This document shows positions 1-6,273 of a stretch of DNA of 7,359 nt, piece by piece. How positions within the stretch are numbered: position 1 is the stretch's first letter; every line of letters begins with the position of its first letter. The position numbers were made by a program, and so were the translations under genes. The notes beneath the pieces were generated by a model. That model did no database searches. It saw only the letters and a program-made list of their open reading frames with translations, and was not told where the DNA came from. Source of the stretch: Anaerolinea sp. (GTDB taxonomy: Bacteria; Chloroflexota; Anaerolineae; Anaerolineales; Anaerolineaceae); assembly GCA_013824385.1 (NCBI GenBank), contig PNNU01000161.1, forward strand, positions 1 through 7,359, read 5' to 3'.

Positions 1-1
1 C

Positions 2-151
2 GCTGTGGATTTCAAATCGGTGAAGGCAGAACTGGAGAAACAAGGTTATGAAGGTTGGATCGTGGTTGAACAAGATGTGCTCCCTGGAATGGGAAAGCCA
101 TTTGATTCAGCGTTGCGCAACCGTCAATATATTAAATCCATTGGTCTATAA
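2..151 (+). CDS. Sugar phosphate isomerase/epimerase, inosose dehydratase-like TIM barrel (3' end only)
   Basis: Only the last 49 codons and the TAA stop lie in the window; the start is upstream. The visible tail reads [11 protein letters not shown], then [18 protein letters not shown]. This is the typical last beta-strand and C-terminal helix of AP-endonuclease-2/xylose-isomerase-like TIM barrels annotated as inosose dehydratase (IolE) or 2-keto-myo-inositol isomerase (IolI). The Glu of VVEQD sits where these enzymes carry a metal-binding Glu. An 11-bp gap to the inositol 2-dehydrogenase gene implies one operon and supports a role on keto-inositol or a related keto-sugar made by that enzyme. 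With the N-terminal 80% missing, dehydratase and isomerase cannot be told apart, so no gene symbol is given. Confidence 0.8.
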   Translation, partial: AVDFKSVKAELEKQGYEGWIVVEQDVLPGMGKPFDSALRNRQYIKSIGL

Positions 152-162
152 ACGGAGAAAAA

Positions 163-1185
163 ATGAGCAATCCCAAGGTTATTAGAGTAGGTGTCATTGG
201 CGCAGGACGCATTGGAAAAATTCATGCCGGTAATCTGGCCACGCGTATTCCAGGTGTGGAGGTGGTCGCGATTGCTGATCCAAATATGGAGGCTGCCAGG
301 GAACTCGCAGAGAACCTGCACGTTGCTTCATATTATGAAGATTATCGCAAGATTCTGGATGATAAATCCATTGATGCCGTCGCCATCTGTTCCTCGACGG
401 ATACTCATGCCCGTTTTATGATTGAAGCTGCCGAAGCCGGAAAACATATTTTCTGTGAAAAACCTGTTGATCACAGTCTCGAAAAAATTGACGCTGCCCT
501 TGCTGCTGTAAAGAAGGCCGGAGTCAAATGTCAGATTGGATTTAATCGGCGTTTTGATCCCAATTTCAAGAAAGTACGTCAAATGGTGAATGAAGGAAAA
601 GTGGGCGAGGTTCAAATTCTGCGTATTACCAGCAGAGACCCGGCTCCCCCTCCAGTATCCTATGTGAAGGTTTCAGGCGGCATGTTCCTGGATATGACCA
701 TCCACGATTTTGATATGGCGCGTTACCTGTCTGGCAGCGAAGTGGTTGAAGTGTTTGCTGCCGGCGGTGTAATGGTTGACCCGGGGATCGGAGAAGCCGG
801 TGACATTGATACGGCAGTGATCACCCTCAAGTTCGCCAACGGCGCCATTGGCACCATTGATAACTGCCGTAAGGCTGTTTATGGTTACGACCAAAGAGTT
901 GAGGTATTCGGATCAAAGGGCATGGTGGCCGTAGCTAATAACACAGCCAATTCAAGCGTTTACAGTAATGAAGATGGTGTAGTCTCTGAAAAACCCTTAT
1001 ATTTCTTTCTCGAAAGGTACATGGATTCGTTCATTGCTGAAATGGCCGATTTTATCGACGCAGTAAGAGAAGATAAACCCACACCAGTTACCGCTTTGGA
1101 TGGCCGTAAACCTGTCGTGATCGCCATGGCTGCAAACAAGTCATTAAAAGAGAATCGGGCAGTTAAATTATCTGAAATCGAATAA
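163..1185 (+). CDS. iolG: Inositol 2-dehydrogenase, Gfo/Idh/MocA family
   Basis: This 340-residue cytoplasmic NAD(P)-dependent oxidoreductase is of the usual IolG length. The N-terminal Rossmann fold carries GVIGAGRIG (residues 10-18) and an Asp at 39 at the end of strand 2, consistent with NAD preference. The family EKP motif is at 99-101 with Lys100. GGMFLDMTIHDFDMARYL (about 172-189) carries Asp177 and His181, spaced like the catalytic Asp and His of Bacillus IolG. The expected reaction is myo-inositol to 2-keto-myo-inositol (scyllo-inosose) with NADH. The start at 163 has GGAG five bases upstream, just after the previous stop. It is flanked by an inosose-dehydratase-like gene and an aldehyde dehydrogenase, so polyol catabolism fits. 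Family members also act on other sugars, so the inositol substrate is inferred from motifs and context. Confidence 0.85.
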   Translation: MSNPKVIRVGVIGAGRIGKIHAGNLATRIPGVEVVAIADPNMEAARELAENLHVASYYEDYRKILDDKSIDAVAICSSTDTHARFMIEAAEAGKHIFCEKPVDHSLEKIDAALAAVKKAGVKCQIGFNRRFDPNFKKVRQMVNEGKVGEVQILRITSRDPAPPPVSYVKVSGGMFLDMTIHDFDMARYLSGSEVVEVFAAGGVMVDPGIGEAGDIDTAVITLKFANGAIGTIDNCRKAVYGYDQRVEVFGSKGMVAVANNTANSSVYSNEDGVVSEKPLYFFLERYMDSFIAEMADFIDAVREDKPTPVTALDGRKPVVIAMAANKSLKENRAVKLSEIE

Positions 1186-1204
1186 TTGCACTAAGGAGCA
1201 AGAG

Positions 1205-2593
1205 ATGGTTGATGAAATTCAGGAATTGGTTGCAAAAGCGCGCGCTGCACAGAGTGTAGTGGAATTTTGGTCTCAAGAACGTGTGGATGAGATGGTGGCC
1301 GCGGCAGGATGGGCGGCATATGAACGGTCTCATGCTGAAGCATGTGCACGATCTGCTGTTGATGAAACTGGCATGGGGATCTATGCTGACAAGGTTGCCA
1401 AGCACCAAAAGAAAACACTGGGTACGCTGCGTGATCTTCAAGGACTCATCACAACAGGCGTTATCGAAGAAAACAAAGAAAAGGGGTTGATTAAAATCGC
1501 CAAGCCTGTGGGTGTAATCGGCGCACTGACTCCCGTGACGAATGCTTCATCAACCATTTCGTGTAATGGCTTGCCCATGTTGAAAACCAGGAACGCTGTG
1601 ATCTTTGCCCCGCATCCCAAGGCGAAAGCGACCTGTGCTTTGACCGCTGATTATATGCGTGAAGGGCTGAGGCAGGTTGGTGCTCCAGAAGATTTGATCC
1701 AATACGTGCCAAACCCCAGCGTCGAATTGACTCAGGAATTGATGAAGCATGTTGATCTGGTGGTGGCGACTGGTGGAGCTGCGATGGTGAAGGTGGCTTA
1801 TTCCAGCGGTACACCTGCGTATGGTGTGGGCGCCGGAAACGCTGTCATTATCGTGGACGAAACTGCTGATCTCAAGGACGCCGCCAATAAGATTCATCTG
1901 GGCAAAATTTTTGACAACGCAACCTCCTGCTCTTCCGAGAACTCTGTTGTGATCCAGACGGCTGTCTTCGACCAGATGGTCAACAACCTGAAAGCGCTTG
2001 GCGGACACCTTTGTTCGGCTGAAGAAAAAGCACAGTTGAAATTGGCCATGTGGCCAGATGGCGCTCATCTCAACCCCAAAGTGGTTGGCCAGCCAGCCCA
2101 GAAGATAGCCCAGGTGGCTGGAATTTCCGTGTCACCCGAGGTTAAATTTCTCATGGTTCTCGGCGAAGCCGTGGGCAGTGCGGATATGTTCTCTGGCGAG
2201 AAACTTTCTCCAGTGCTGACATTGTGGAAATATTCTGAATTCGATGAAGCCGTAAAATTGGTGACAGACATCACCCGTTACAGCGGATACGGCCATTCCT
2301 GCGGCATTCATTCCATTAACCAGGAGCACATCATGCAATTGGCGACACATGCCAAAGTTAGCCGCATGATGGTGCGTCAAACCCAGGCCTATGCCAACAG
2401 CGGCAATTATGACAACGGCATGCCCTTTGCCCTCACTTTGGGCTGCGGCACTTGGGGCGGCAACATCACCAGTGAAAACGTCCACTGGAAACACTTCATC
2501 AATACCACCTGGGTTTCCATGCCCATACAGACGGTTTTACCGGATGAGAATGTGATCTTCGGTGCGCATTGGAACAAGTACGGAAAAGTATAG
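1205..2593 (+). CDS. Acylating (CoA-dependent) aldehyde dehydrogenase, SauS/EutE-like
   Basis: This 462-residue protein belongs to the CoA-acylating aldehyde dehydrogenases, which convert an aldehyde plus CoA and NAD(P)+ to an acyl-CoA. A cofactor region PVGVIGALTPVTN (101-113) is followed by LVVATGGAAMVKVAYSSG (about 185-202) and the GVGAGN turn (207-212). The likely nucleophile is Cys242 in FDNATSCSSEN, aligning with the catalytic Cys of AdhE/EutE-type enzymes. GHSCGIHS (363-370) and GCGTWGGNITSENV (413-426) are family hallmarks. The tail FGAHWNKYGKV resembles, from memory, sulfoacetaldehyde dehydrogenases (SauS) more than EutE. AAGGAG at 1193-1198, six bases before ATG, fixes the start. 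It is the last gene of the operon, with a terminator just behind. The classical inositol pathway uses IolA, a methylmalonate-semialdehyde dehydrogenase of a different ALDH branch, so this substrate is open: acetaldehyde, malonic semialdehyde, sulfoacetaldehyde or another short aldehyde. Confidence 0.8.
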   Translation: MVDEIQELVAKARAAQSVVEFWSQERVDEMVAAAGWAAYERSHAEACARSAVDETGMGIYADKVAKHQKKTLGTLRDLQGLITTGVIEENKEKGLIKIAKPVGVIGALTPVTNASSTISCNGLPMLKTRNAVIFAPHPKAKATCALTADYMREGLRQVGAPEDLIQYVPNPSVELTQELMKHVDLVVATGGAAMVKVAYSSGTPAYGVGAGNAVIIVDETADLKDAANKIHLGKIFDNATSCSSENSVVIQTAVFDQMVNNLKALGGHLCSAEEKAQLKLAMWPDGAHLNPKVVGQPAQKIAQVAGISVSPEVKFLMVLGEAVGSADMFSGEKLSPVLTLWKYSEFDEAVKLVTDITRYSGYGHSCGIHSINQEHIMQLATHAKVSRMMVRQTQAYANSGNYDNGMPFALTLGCGTWGGNITSENVHWKHFINTTWVSMPIQTVLPDENVIFGAHWNKYGKV

Positions 2594-2598
2594 GTTTC

Positions 2599-2624
2599 GG
2601 GTTGTCTTTACGACCCTTCTTTCT
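2599..2624 (+). terminator. Probable Rho-independent terminator after the inositol operon
   Basis: A hairpin begins 5 bp after the aldehyde dehydrogenase stop. GGGTTGT (2599-2605) pairs with ACGACCC (2610-2616) through seven base pairs including one G-T wobble, with a CTTT loop. The pyrimidine-rich tract TTCTTTCTTCC follows at once. The T-run is interrupted by C, so termination may be moderate. Its place at the end of a gene run supports the call. Confidence 0.6.
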
Positions 2625-2693
2625 TCCTCCACCTAATGGGCCGTCTAGGTGTCAGCTCACGATTGGTAAAAAACATTACGCTTAGGAGAGGGT

Positions 2694-2717
2694 TTTGACT
2701 GAATTAATGAGGTCAAA
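2694..2717. promoter_or_regulatory. Dyad TTTGAC-N12-GTCAAA, candidate operator
   Basis: TTTGAC (2694-2699) and GTCAAA (2712-2717) form a perfect 6-bp inverted repeat with a 12-bp AT-rich spacer. A further direct copy of GGTCAAA lies at 2749-2755. The spacing would suit a dimeric regulator. Six-base arms can arise by chance in AT-rich DNA, so this is a weak call. The TTGACT within it looks like a -35 box, but no good -10 sits 16-18 bp downstream. Confidence 0.25.
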
Positions 2718-2847
2718 TACGTGTCGGAATATGTATTTTTATGCCTATGGTCAAAAAACGTTTTGCTCGATTGTCGGAAATGAAAAAGTCTTTCTGATAT
2801 TAAGAAGGGTTTGTCTAAACAGATCATTACAATATTTCAATTTAGGT

Positions 2848-2860
2848 AGGTTATTAACCT
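2848..2860. promoter_or_regulatory. Palindrome AGGTTA-T-TAACCT upstream of the HAD-TIM gene
   Basis: This is a perfect 13-bp palindrome (6-bp arms, single central T) 53 bp before the start codon at 2914, where an operator would be expected. A -10-like TATAAG follows at 2872-2877 and GATAAT at 2889-2894. No regulator gene is in the window to match it with. Confidence 0.3.
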
Positions 2861-2888
2861 GAAAATAAATCTATAAGGATAGATTTTG

Positions 2889-2894
2889 GATAAT
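2889..2894 (+). promoter_or_regulatory. Weak candidate -10 element GATAAT
   Basis: GATAAT matches five of six bases of the TATAAT consensus, but no recognisable -35 lies 16-18 bp upstream. If used, transcription would begin near 2901 and leave a leader of only about 13 bases. That would fit the absence of a Shine-Dalgarno sequence before the ATG at 2914. The alternative TATAAG at 2872-2877 is about as good. Confidence 0.2.
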
Positions 2895-2913
2895 ACCCAG
2901 TATATGAAATTTT

Positions 2914-3258
2914 ATGACAAAAAGAATCGATAAATTTATCAAAGAACCCAACATAAAGGCTGTCTTTTTTGACATCGGCGGGACTCTCGTCATGAAAGAA
3001 AAGAACAAACAAAGAGATTTCATAAATATACAAGCGATGATGACTCTTCTCGGTGAGACGGGTGTTATTAATAAATTCATTTCTACTCTTGAACAGGAAG
3101 AAAATAAATATAAAGCCTGGAGCAAACAGACTCTTTCTGAATCTACTATCGAAGATCGATGGATCAGTTTTTTGGTCCGCGCTATTCTGAAATCATCATC
3201 AAAGCCTACGCGGATATGCTGCAGTTTTTATGGGGAACCTCCAAAAACACCAAATTAA
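2914..3258 (+). pseudogene. HAD-like hydrolase, N-terminal part of a frameshifted HAD-TIM fusion gene
   Basis: This frame encodes the first part of a HAD-superfamily hydrolase. Motif I is KAVFFDIGGTLV, with the nucleophile Asp20. The acid/base Asp expected two residues on is Gly22 (DxG instead of DxD). Residues 25-84 look like the start of a helical C1 cap. From about residue 87 the translation (LVRAILKSSSKP...) loses family character and stops at 3256-3258, while the true continuation lies in the -1 frame. Joining the frames at the T6 run (3168-3173) gives RWISFFGPRYSEII and one protein of about 562 residues. The ATG at 2914 is the first in frame after an in-frame stop at 2905-2907 and has no Shine-Dalgarno sequence. 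The break may be a real mutation, a one-base sequencing or assembly error in a homopolymer, or programmed -1 frameshifting. Confidence 0.75.
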
Positions 3259-4601
3259 TCAGCCCCGATGCGGCCGCAACTCTTAAAGAACTGTACAAGC
3301 GCGGATACTTATTGGGTACCATCAGCCATACTTCACCCAAGTTTCTCGAAGGAACAGGAGTTCATGAAATCCTCTCAACCATTATCTATGCTCCAAAATT
3401 CGGCAGAAGAAAACCACATCCATCCCTCTTCCTTCCTGCCGCTCGTGAATGCCAGGTCAATCCGGAAGAATGTATGTATGTGGGTGACCAACCATCCAGA
3501 GATGTCATTGGCTCTCGCGAAGCGGGCATCGGAATAGTAGTCACCATAAAAGGCAAAGATCAGGAAACCGAGATTGAAGTTGTAACCATGCAGCCTGATT
3601 ACCAGATTACAAACCTGTCTGAATTGCTTAATATCCTGCCACCCCGCCGCATCGGTAATAAACATAAGACAGACGGCTCTTACTATCTATACGATGCGGC
3701 CCTTTCCACTATGTGGGGGATCATAGAAAACGTTCTTTTATCCGCCCTCTTTCAAAACGGATGTGATCTGGGGTTCGCCAGGTTTGAACTTAATCACAAC
3801 GTATCACCCGAAGCGTTTGTAGAATTTGATCAAAACCAATTCCATATTGGTTCTCTTCACGACCCTTGCCCTGCCATTATCTCCACCAAAGAACTGGATA
3901 ATAGGGACAGGCTGGTTACTTCGCTGGATGAATCTCTCAGGATCAAAGGTGTGGGTGTCATTAAACGCACCATCGAACAAGCCGTGACATTATGCTCAAC
4001 ACTGGTGGTCATCCACCCTGGTAGAGTGGTGGGAGATCATTCGCTGGAAAAGCTGATCCGTGAAGAATATCGCAAAAGTAAAAAAGGCTCAGCAGGATAC
4101 GAAATGTTTCGCCACCAATTGATAAAGGATCGCCTTGAGAGAGGCAAACCACACCTTGAATCTTTACTAATAAGTGTCACCGAGTTGGTTGAATTCAGTA
4201 AAAACAGCGGAATTATGCTGGGGCTAGAGAACCGGCTTCACTATTACGAACTCTCTATATTTGAAGAACTTCAAACCTTGTTATCCACTTTTACTGAGTC
4301 TTGGGTGGGATGGCAATTTGATGTTGTTCATTTACAGATTCATGCCGCGTTAGGCATGACCAATTTTGATGAATGGCTCAACCGCTTTGGAGAACGAGTC
4401 GTTGGCGTTCATTTGCATGATGTACAAGGGATTGAGGATCACCTCTCCCCTGGTTGCGGAGAAATTGATTTTTCTAAAATCGCGAAATTTCTTCCCGAGT
4501 TTTCTTATCGAACTTTGGAAGTTGATTCGAAATTGTCAAAAGAAGAAATCCGGTCTGGAATGGAAACCCTAGTGGCCACGGGTTGTGTTTCCAGAATATA
4601 A
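3159..4601 (+). CDS. HAD hydrolase C-terminal half fused to a xylose-isomerase-like TIM barrel
   Basis: The frame opens at an internal ATG (3159), but homology-like sequence continues from the upstream frame, so this is probably not the true start. Residues 1-160 complete the HAD fold: motif II LLGTISHTS (51-59, Ser56), motif III Lys85 in GRRKPHP, and motif IV MYVGDQPSRDVIGSREAGI (106-124, Asp110 and Asp115). Residues about 175-480 form an AP-endonuclease-2-type sugar phosphate isomerase/epimerase barrel. Its signs are FELNHNVSPE (209-218), VVIHPG (283-288), GLENR (355-359), WQFDVVHLQIH (385-395), GVHLHDVQG (416-424), PGCGEIDF (431-438) and LEVD (453-456). The His, Glu and Asp residues fit a divalent metal site. 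No signal peptide is seen, so it should be cytoplasmic. Substrate is unknown; a phosphorylated sugar or inositol is a reasonable inference. DUF47 follows 24 bp downstream. Confidence 0.8.
   Translation: MDQFFGPRYSEIIIKAYADMLQFLWGTSKNTKLISPDAAATLKELYKRGYLLGTISHTSPKFLEGTGVHEILSTIIYAPKFGRRKPHPSLFLPAARECQVNPEECMYVGDQPSRDVIGSREAGIGIVVTIKGKDQETEIEVVTMQPDYQITNLSELLNILPPRRIGNKHKTDGSYYLYDAALSTMWGIIENVLLSALFQNGCDLGFARFELNHNVSPEAFVEFDQNQFHIGSLHDPCPAIISTKELDNRDRLVTSLDESLRIKGVGVIKRTIEQAVTLCSTLVVIHPGRVVGDHSLEKLIREEYRKSKKGSAGYEMFRHQLIKDRLERGKPHLESLLISVTELVEFSKNSGIMLGLENRLHYYELSIFEELQTLLSTFTESWVGWQFDVVHLQIHAALGMTNFDEWLNRFGERVVGVHLHDVQGIEDHLSPGCGEIDFSKIAKFLPEFSYRTLEVDSKLSKEEIRSGMETLVATGCVSRI
3168..3174 (+). 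promoter_or_regulatory. Slippery heptamer T TTT TTG at the HAD-TIM frame break
   Basis: In the frame of the 2914 start the codons here read AGT TTT TTG, giving the heptamer U UUU UUG, which fits the X XXY YYZ pattern for -1 ribosomal slippage. Slipping one base back puts the ribosome in the frame that encodes the rest of the HAD domain. TCCGCG (3176-3181) and CGCGGA (3209-3214) could pair downstream. The spacer is only about one base, shorter than usual, and no clear Shine-Dalgarno stimulator lies upstream. The same run is a typical place for an indel error, so a programmed role is unproven. Confidence 0.35.
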
Positions 4602-4625
4602 AACTTTTCAGGAGGTAGATATCAA

Positions 4626-5246
4626 ATGGTAAAAATATTCAAAAAAAGACGCAATGTGTTTATAAACCTGATCCACGAACAGGCTAAGTTGACCCTTGAA
4701 GGGATGGAGTTGCTTAAGTCTTATGTGACTACACCGAATCAGGTGATCGCTGACCAACTCACAATGAAAGAAAAGGAAGCGGATGAAGCCAGACGTATCC
4801 TTATTTGTGAATTGAACAAAACCTTTATCACTCCCTTTGATCGTGAAGATATTTTTGCACTTTCACGCGCCATTGATGACGTCCTCGATTATGGCTACAG
4901 CACTATGACTGAAATTGTCATCCTTAAGGTAGAACCAACTGAATTTATGGTACGCATCTGCTCTCTTTTACGAGACGCAACTTTTGAAATTTTAAATGCC
5001 GTGGATCGTTTGCAAGACCATCCAGCAGTCACTTTGGAACATTCGCAGCGCTGCAAAGCACTTGAAAATAAAATAGAAGATGTATACCGAGAAGCTGTGG
5101 CTGACATGTTTACTGAAACGGACGACACCAAACAGTTAGTAAAAATGCTTAAGCTTCGCGAAGTATATCGTCACTTGAGTAACGCTGCAGATCGCGGAGA
5201 CGAAGCCGCCAATGTTCTGGCTGATATTGTGGTCAAGACTACCTAA
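4626..5246 (+). CDS. DUF47/PhoU-like phosphate transport accessory protein
   Basis: This 206-residue all-helical protein of the DUF47 (TIGR00153, Pit accessory protein) family has the family's usual length. Evidence is FITPFDREDIFALSRAIDDVLDYG (67-90, broken here as FITPFDREDIFAL then SRAIDDVLDYG), EADEARR (51-57), and a C-terminal helix with LREVYRHLSNAADRGDEAA (177-195) and ending LADIVVK. The acidic-residue pattern is like the metal-binding E/DxxxD motifs of PhoU. It is cytoplasmic with no membrane segment. A perfect AGGAGGT at 4610-4616, nine bases before the ATG, is the strongest ribosome binding site in the window. The pit gene starts 11 bp after its stop, the standard DUF47-pit pairing, so it likely modulates that permease. 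Confidence 0.92.
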   Translation: MVKIFKKRRNVFINLIHEQAKLTLEGMELLKSYVTTPNQVIADQLTMKEKEADEARRILICELNKTFITPFDREDIFALSRAIDDVLDYGYSTMTEIVILKVEPTEFMVRICSLLRDATFEILNAVDRLQDHPAVTLEHSQRCKALENKIEDVYREAVADMFTETDDTKQLVKMLKLREVYRHLSNAADRGDEAANVLADIVVKTT

Positions 5247-5257
5247 GGGAAACGATC

Positions 5258-6262
5258 ATGCCTCCATTGTTAATCGTATTGATCATCCTCGCTCTGGGCT
5301 TTAGTTTTCTAAATGGTATTCATGATTCAGCGAATATTGTTGCGACAATGATCTCATCAAGAGCCATACGCCCTCAGTTAGCCCTAACCATGACAGCTAT
5401 CGCAGTTTTTTCCGGACCGTTTATCTTTGGAGTCGCTGTCGCCAATACCATCGGACATGAAATCGTTGGAGCCGAGCATATTAACATCATTGTTTTGATT
5501 GCAGCCTTAATTAGCGCAATTGTTTGGAATATATTGACTTGGATTTTGGGTATCCCCAGCAGTTCTTCTCATGCGCTGATCGGCGGCATCCTTGGTGGTG
5601 TTGTTATTGCTTCAGGTTTGCAGGTGATAAAAATCGCAGGATTGCTAAAAATACTAATCACCTTGTTTGTGTCACCAGTGATCGGTTTTTTTGCCGGGAT
5701 GGTCGTTGCAAACATCGTCTACGCATTATCTTGGAAAGCAACGCCGCGAATTAATGGCGTGTTTAAGAAATTGCAGATTATCTCAGCCCTTGGACCAGCC
5801 TTGGGTATGGGTAGTAATGACGCCCCAAAAACGATGGGCATCATTGCCCTTGGTATGTTAATTACTGGTGTTACAAAAACATTCACGATCCCATTTTGGG
5901 TAATTTTGATAAGTTCAACAGTTATTTCGATAGGAACCGCTGTTGGTGGATGGAAGCTCATTCGAACATTGGGATCCAAGTTTTACAAAATACGCCCAAT
6001 TCACGGATTTGCCGCACAATTATCGGCTGCAATCGTTATCCTGACTGCTTCATTGTTGGGCGGTCCTGTTAGCACAACCCAGGTGGTTAGCACTGCTATT
6101 ATGGGTGTCGGTGCCGCTGATCGTCCCAGCAAAGTGCGATGGGGTGTGGCAGGTGAGATTGCTTCTGCATGGTTGTTCACCATTCCGTCCACAGCATTAC
6201 TGGCTGCAGGAATCTATTGGCTCATCACAGTTGGTGCTCCGGCCATGATTAAACTATTCTAG
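5258..6262 (+). CDS. pit: PiT-family inorganic phosphate permease
   Basis: This 334-residue integral membrane protein has about ten hydrophobic segments. It shows the inverted-repeat architecture of PiT transporters, which import phosphate with H+ or Na+. Repeat 1 has FLNGIHDSANIVATMISSRA (17-36), the family signature, and GIPSSSSHALIGGILGG (98-114). Repeat 2 has LGMGSNDAPKTMGIIALGM (182-200) and LGGPVSTTQVVSTAIMGVGA (267-286). The usual His of PVSTTH is Gln here. The start at 5258 has TAAGGGA overlapping the stop of the DUF47 gene, which suggests translational coupling. The DUF47 partner argues for phosphate. Some PiT members, such as Bacillus CysP, carry sulfate, so the ion is inferred. It lies between DUF47 and a kinase gene, 11 bp from each. 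Confidence 0.92.
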   Translation: MPPLLIVLIILALGFSFLNGIHDSANIVATMISSRAIRPQLALTMTAIAVFSGPFIFGVAVANTIGHEIVGAEHINIIVLIAALISAIVWNILTWILGIPSSSSHALIGGILGGVVIASGLQVIKIAGLLKILITLFVSPVIGFFAGMVVANIVYALSWKATPRINGVFKKLQIISALGPALGMGSNDAPKTMGIIALGMLITGVTKTFTIPFWVILISSTVISIGTAVGGWKLIRTLGSKFYKIRPIHGFAAQLSAAIVILTASLLGGPVSTTQVVSTAIMGVGAADRPSKVRWGVAGEIASAWLFTIPSTALLAAGIYWLITVGAPAMIKLF

Positions 6263-6273
6263 AAAGGTTCTGG

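Larger units (their letters stand above)
2594..2913. other. 320-bp non-coding gap between two transcription units
   Basis: No convincing gene is present on either strand. After the terminator at 2599-2624 there is a 6-bp inverted repeat, CACCTA (2630-2635) with TAGGTG (2646-2651), without a T-tract. The rest is clearly more AT-rich than the flanking genes and holds short dyads and direct repeats, listed separately where they seem worth noting. The gap probably carries the promoter and control sites of the downstream operon. No riboswitch class or tRNA-like fold is recognised. Confidence 0.6.

Noticed and set aside
1550..2068. 172-residue open frame on the - strand inside the aldehyde dehydrogenase gene
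   Set aside because: It lies wholly antisense to a well-supported gene and shows no recognisable domain or ribosome binding site. It is a shadow of the coding frame.
2132..2494. 120-residue open frame on the - strand inside the aldehyde dehydrogenase gene
   Set aside because: Antisense shadow: low-information sequence with many His and Ala residues from the opposite strand's codons, and no family resemblance.
2630..2651. Inverted repeat CACCTA/TAGGTG as a second terminator
   Set aside because: The stem is only six pairs with a ten-base loop and no T-tract follows. The hairpin at 2599-2616 is the better terminator.
2695..2723. Promoter with -35 TTGACT
   Set aside because: The -35 is good, but the hexamer 17 bp downstream (TACGTG) matches TATAAT poorly, and shifting the spacer by one or two bases does not help.
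2904..2933. Nine-codon ORF (ATG at 2904) overlapping the start of the HAD-TIM gene, possible leader peptide
   Set aside because: No ribosome binding site, ordinary composition with no run of regulatory codons, and no attenuator-like hairpin. Probably chance.
3159..3258. Independent start of the TIM-barrel gene at the internal ATG 3159
   Set aside because: This start would cut the HAD domain before motif II and lacks a clear Shine-Dalgarno sequence. The protein sequence continues naturally from the upstream frame, so a frameshift is the better explanation.
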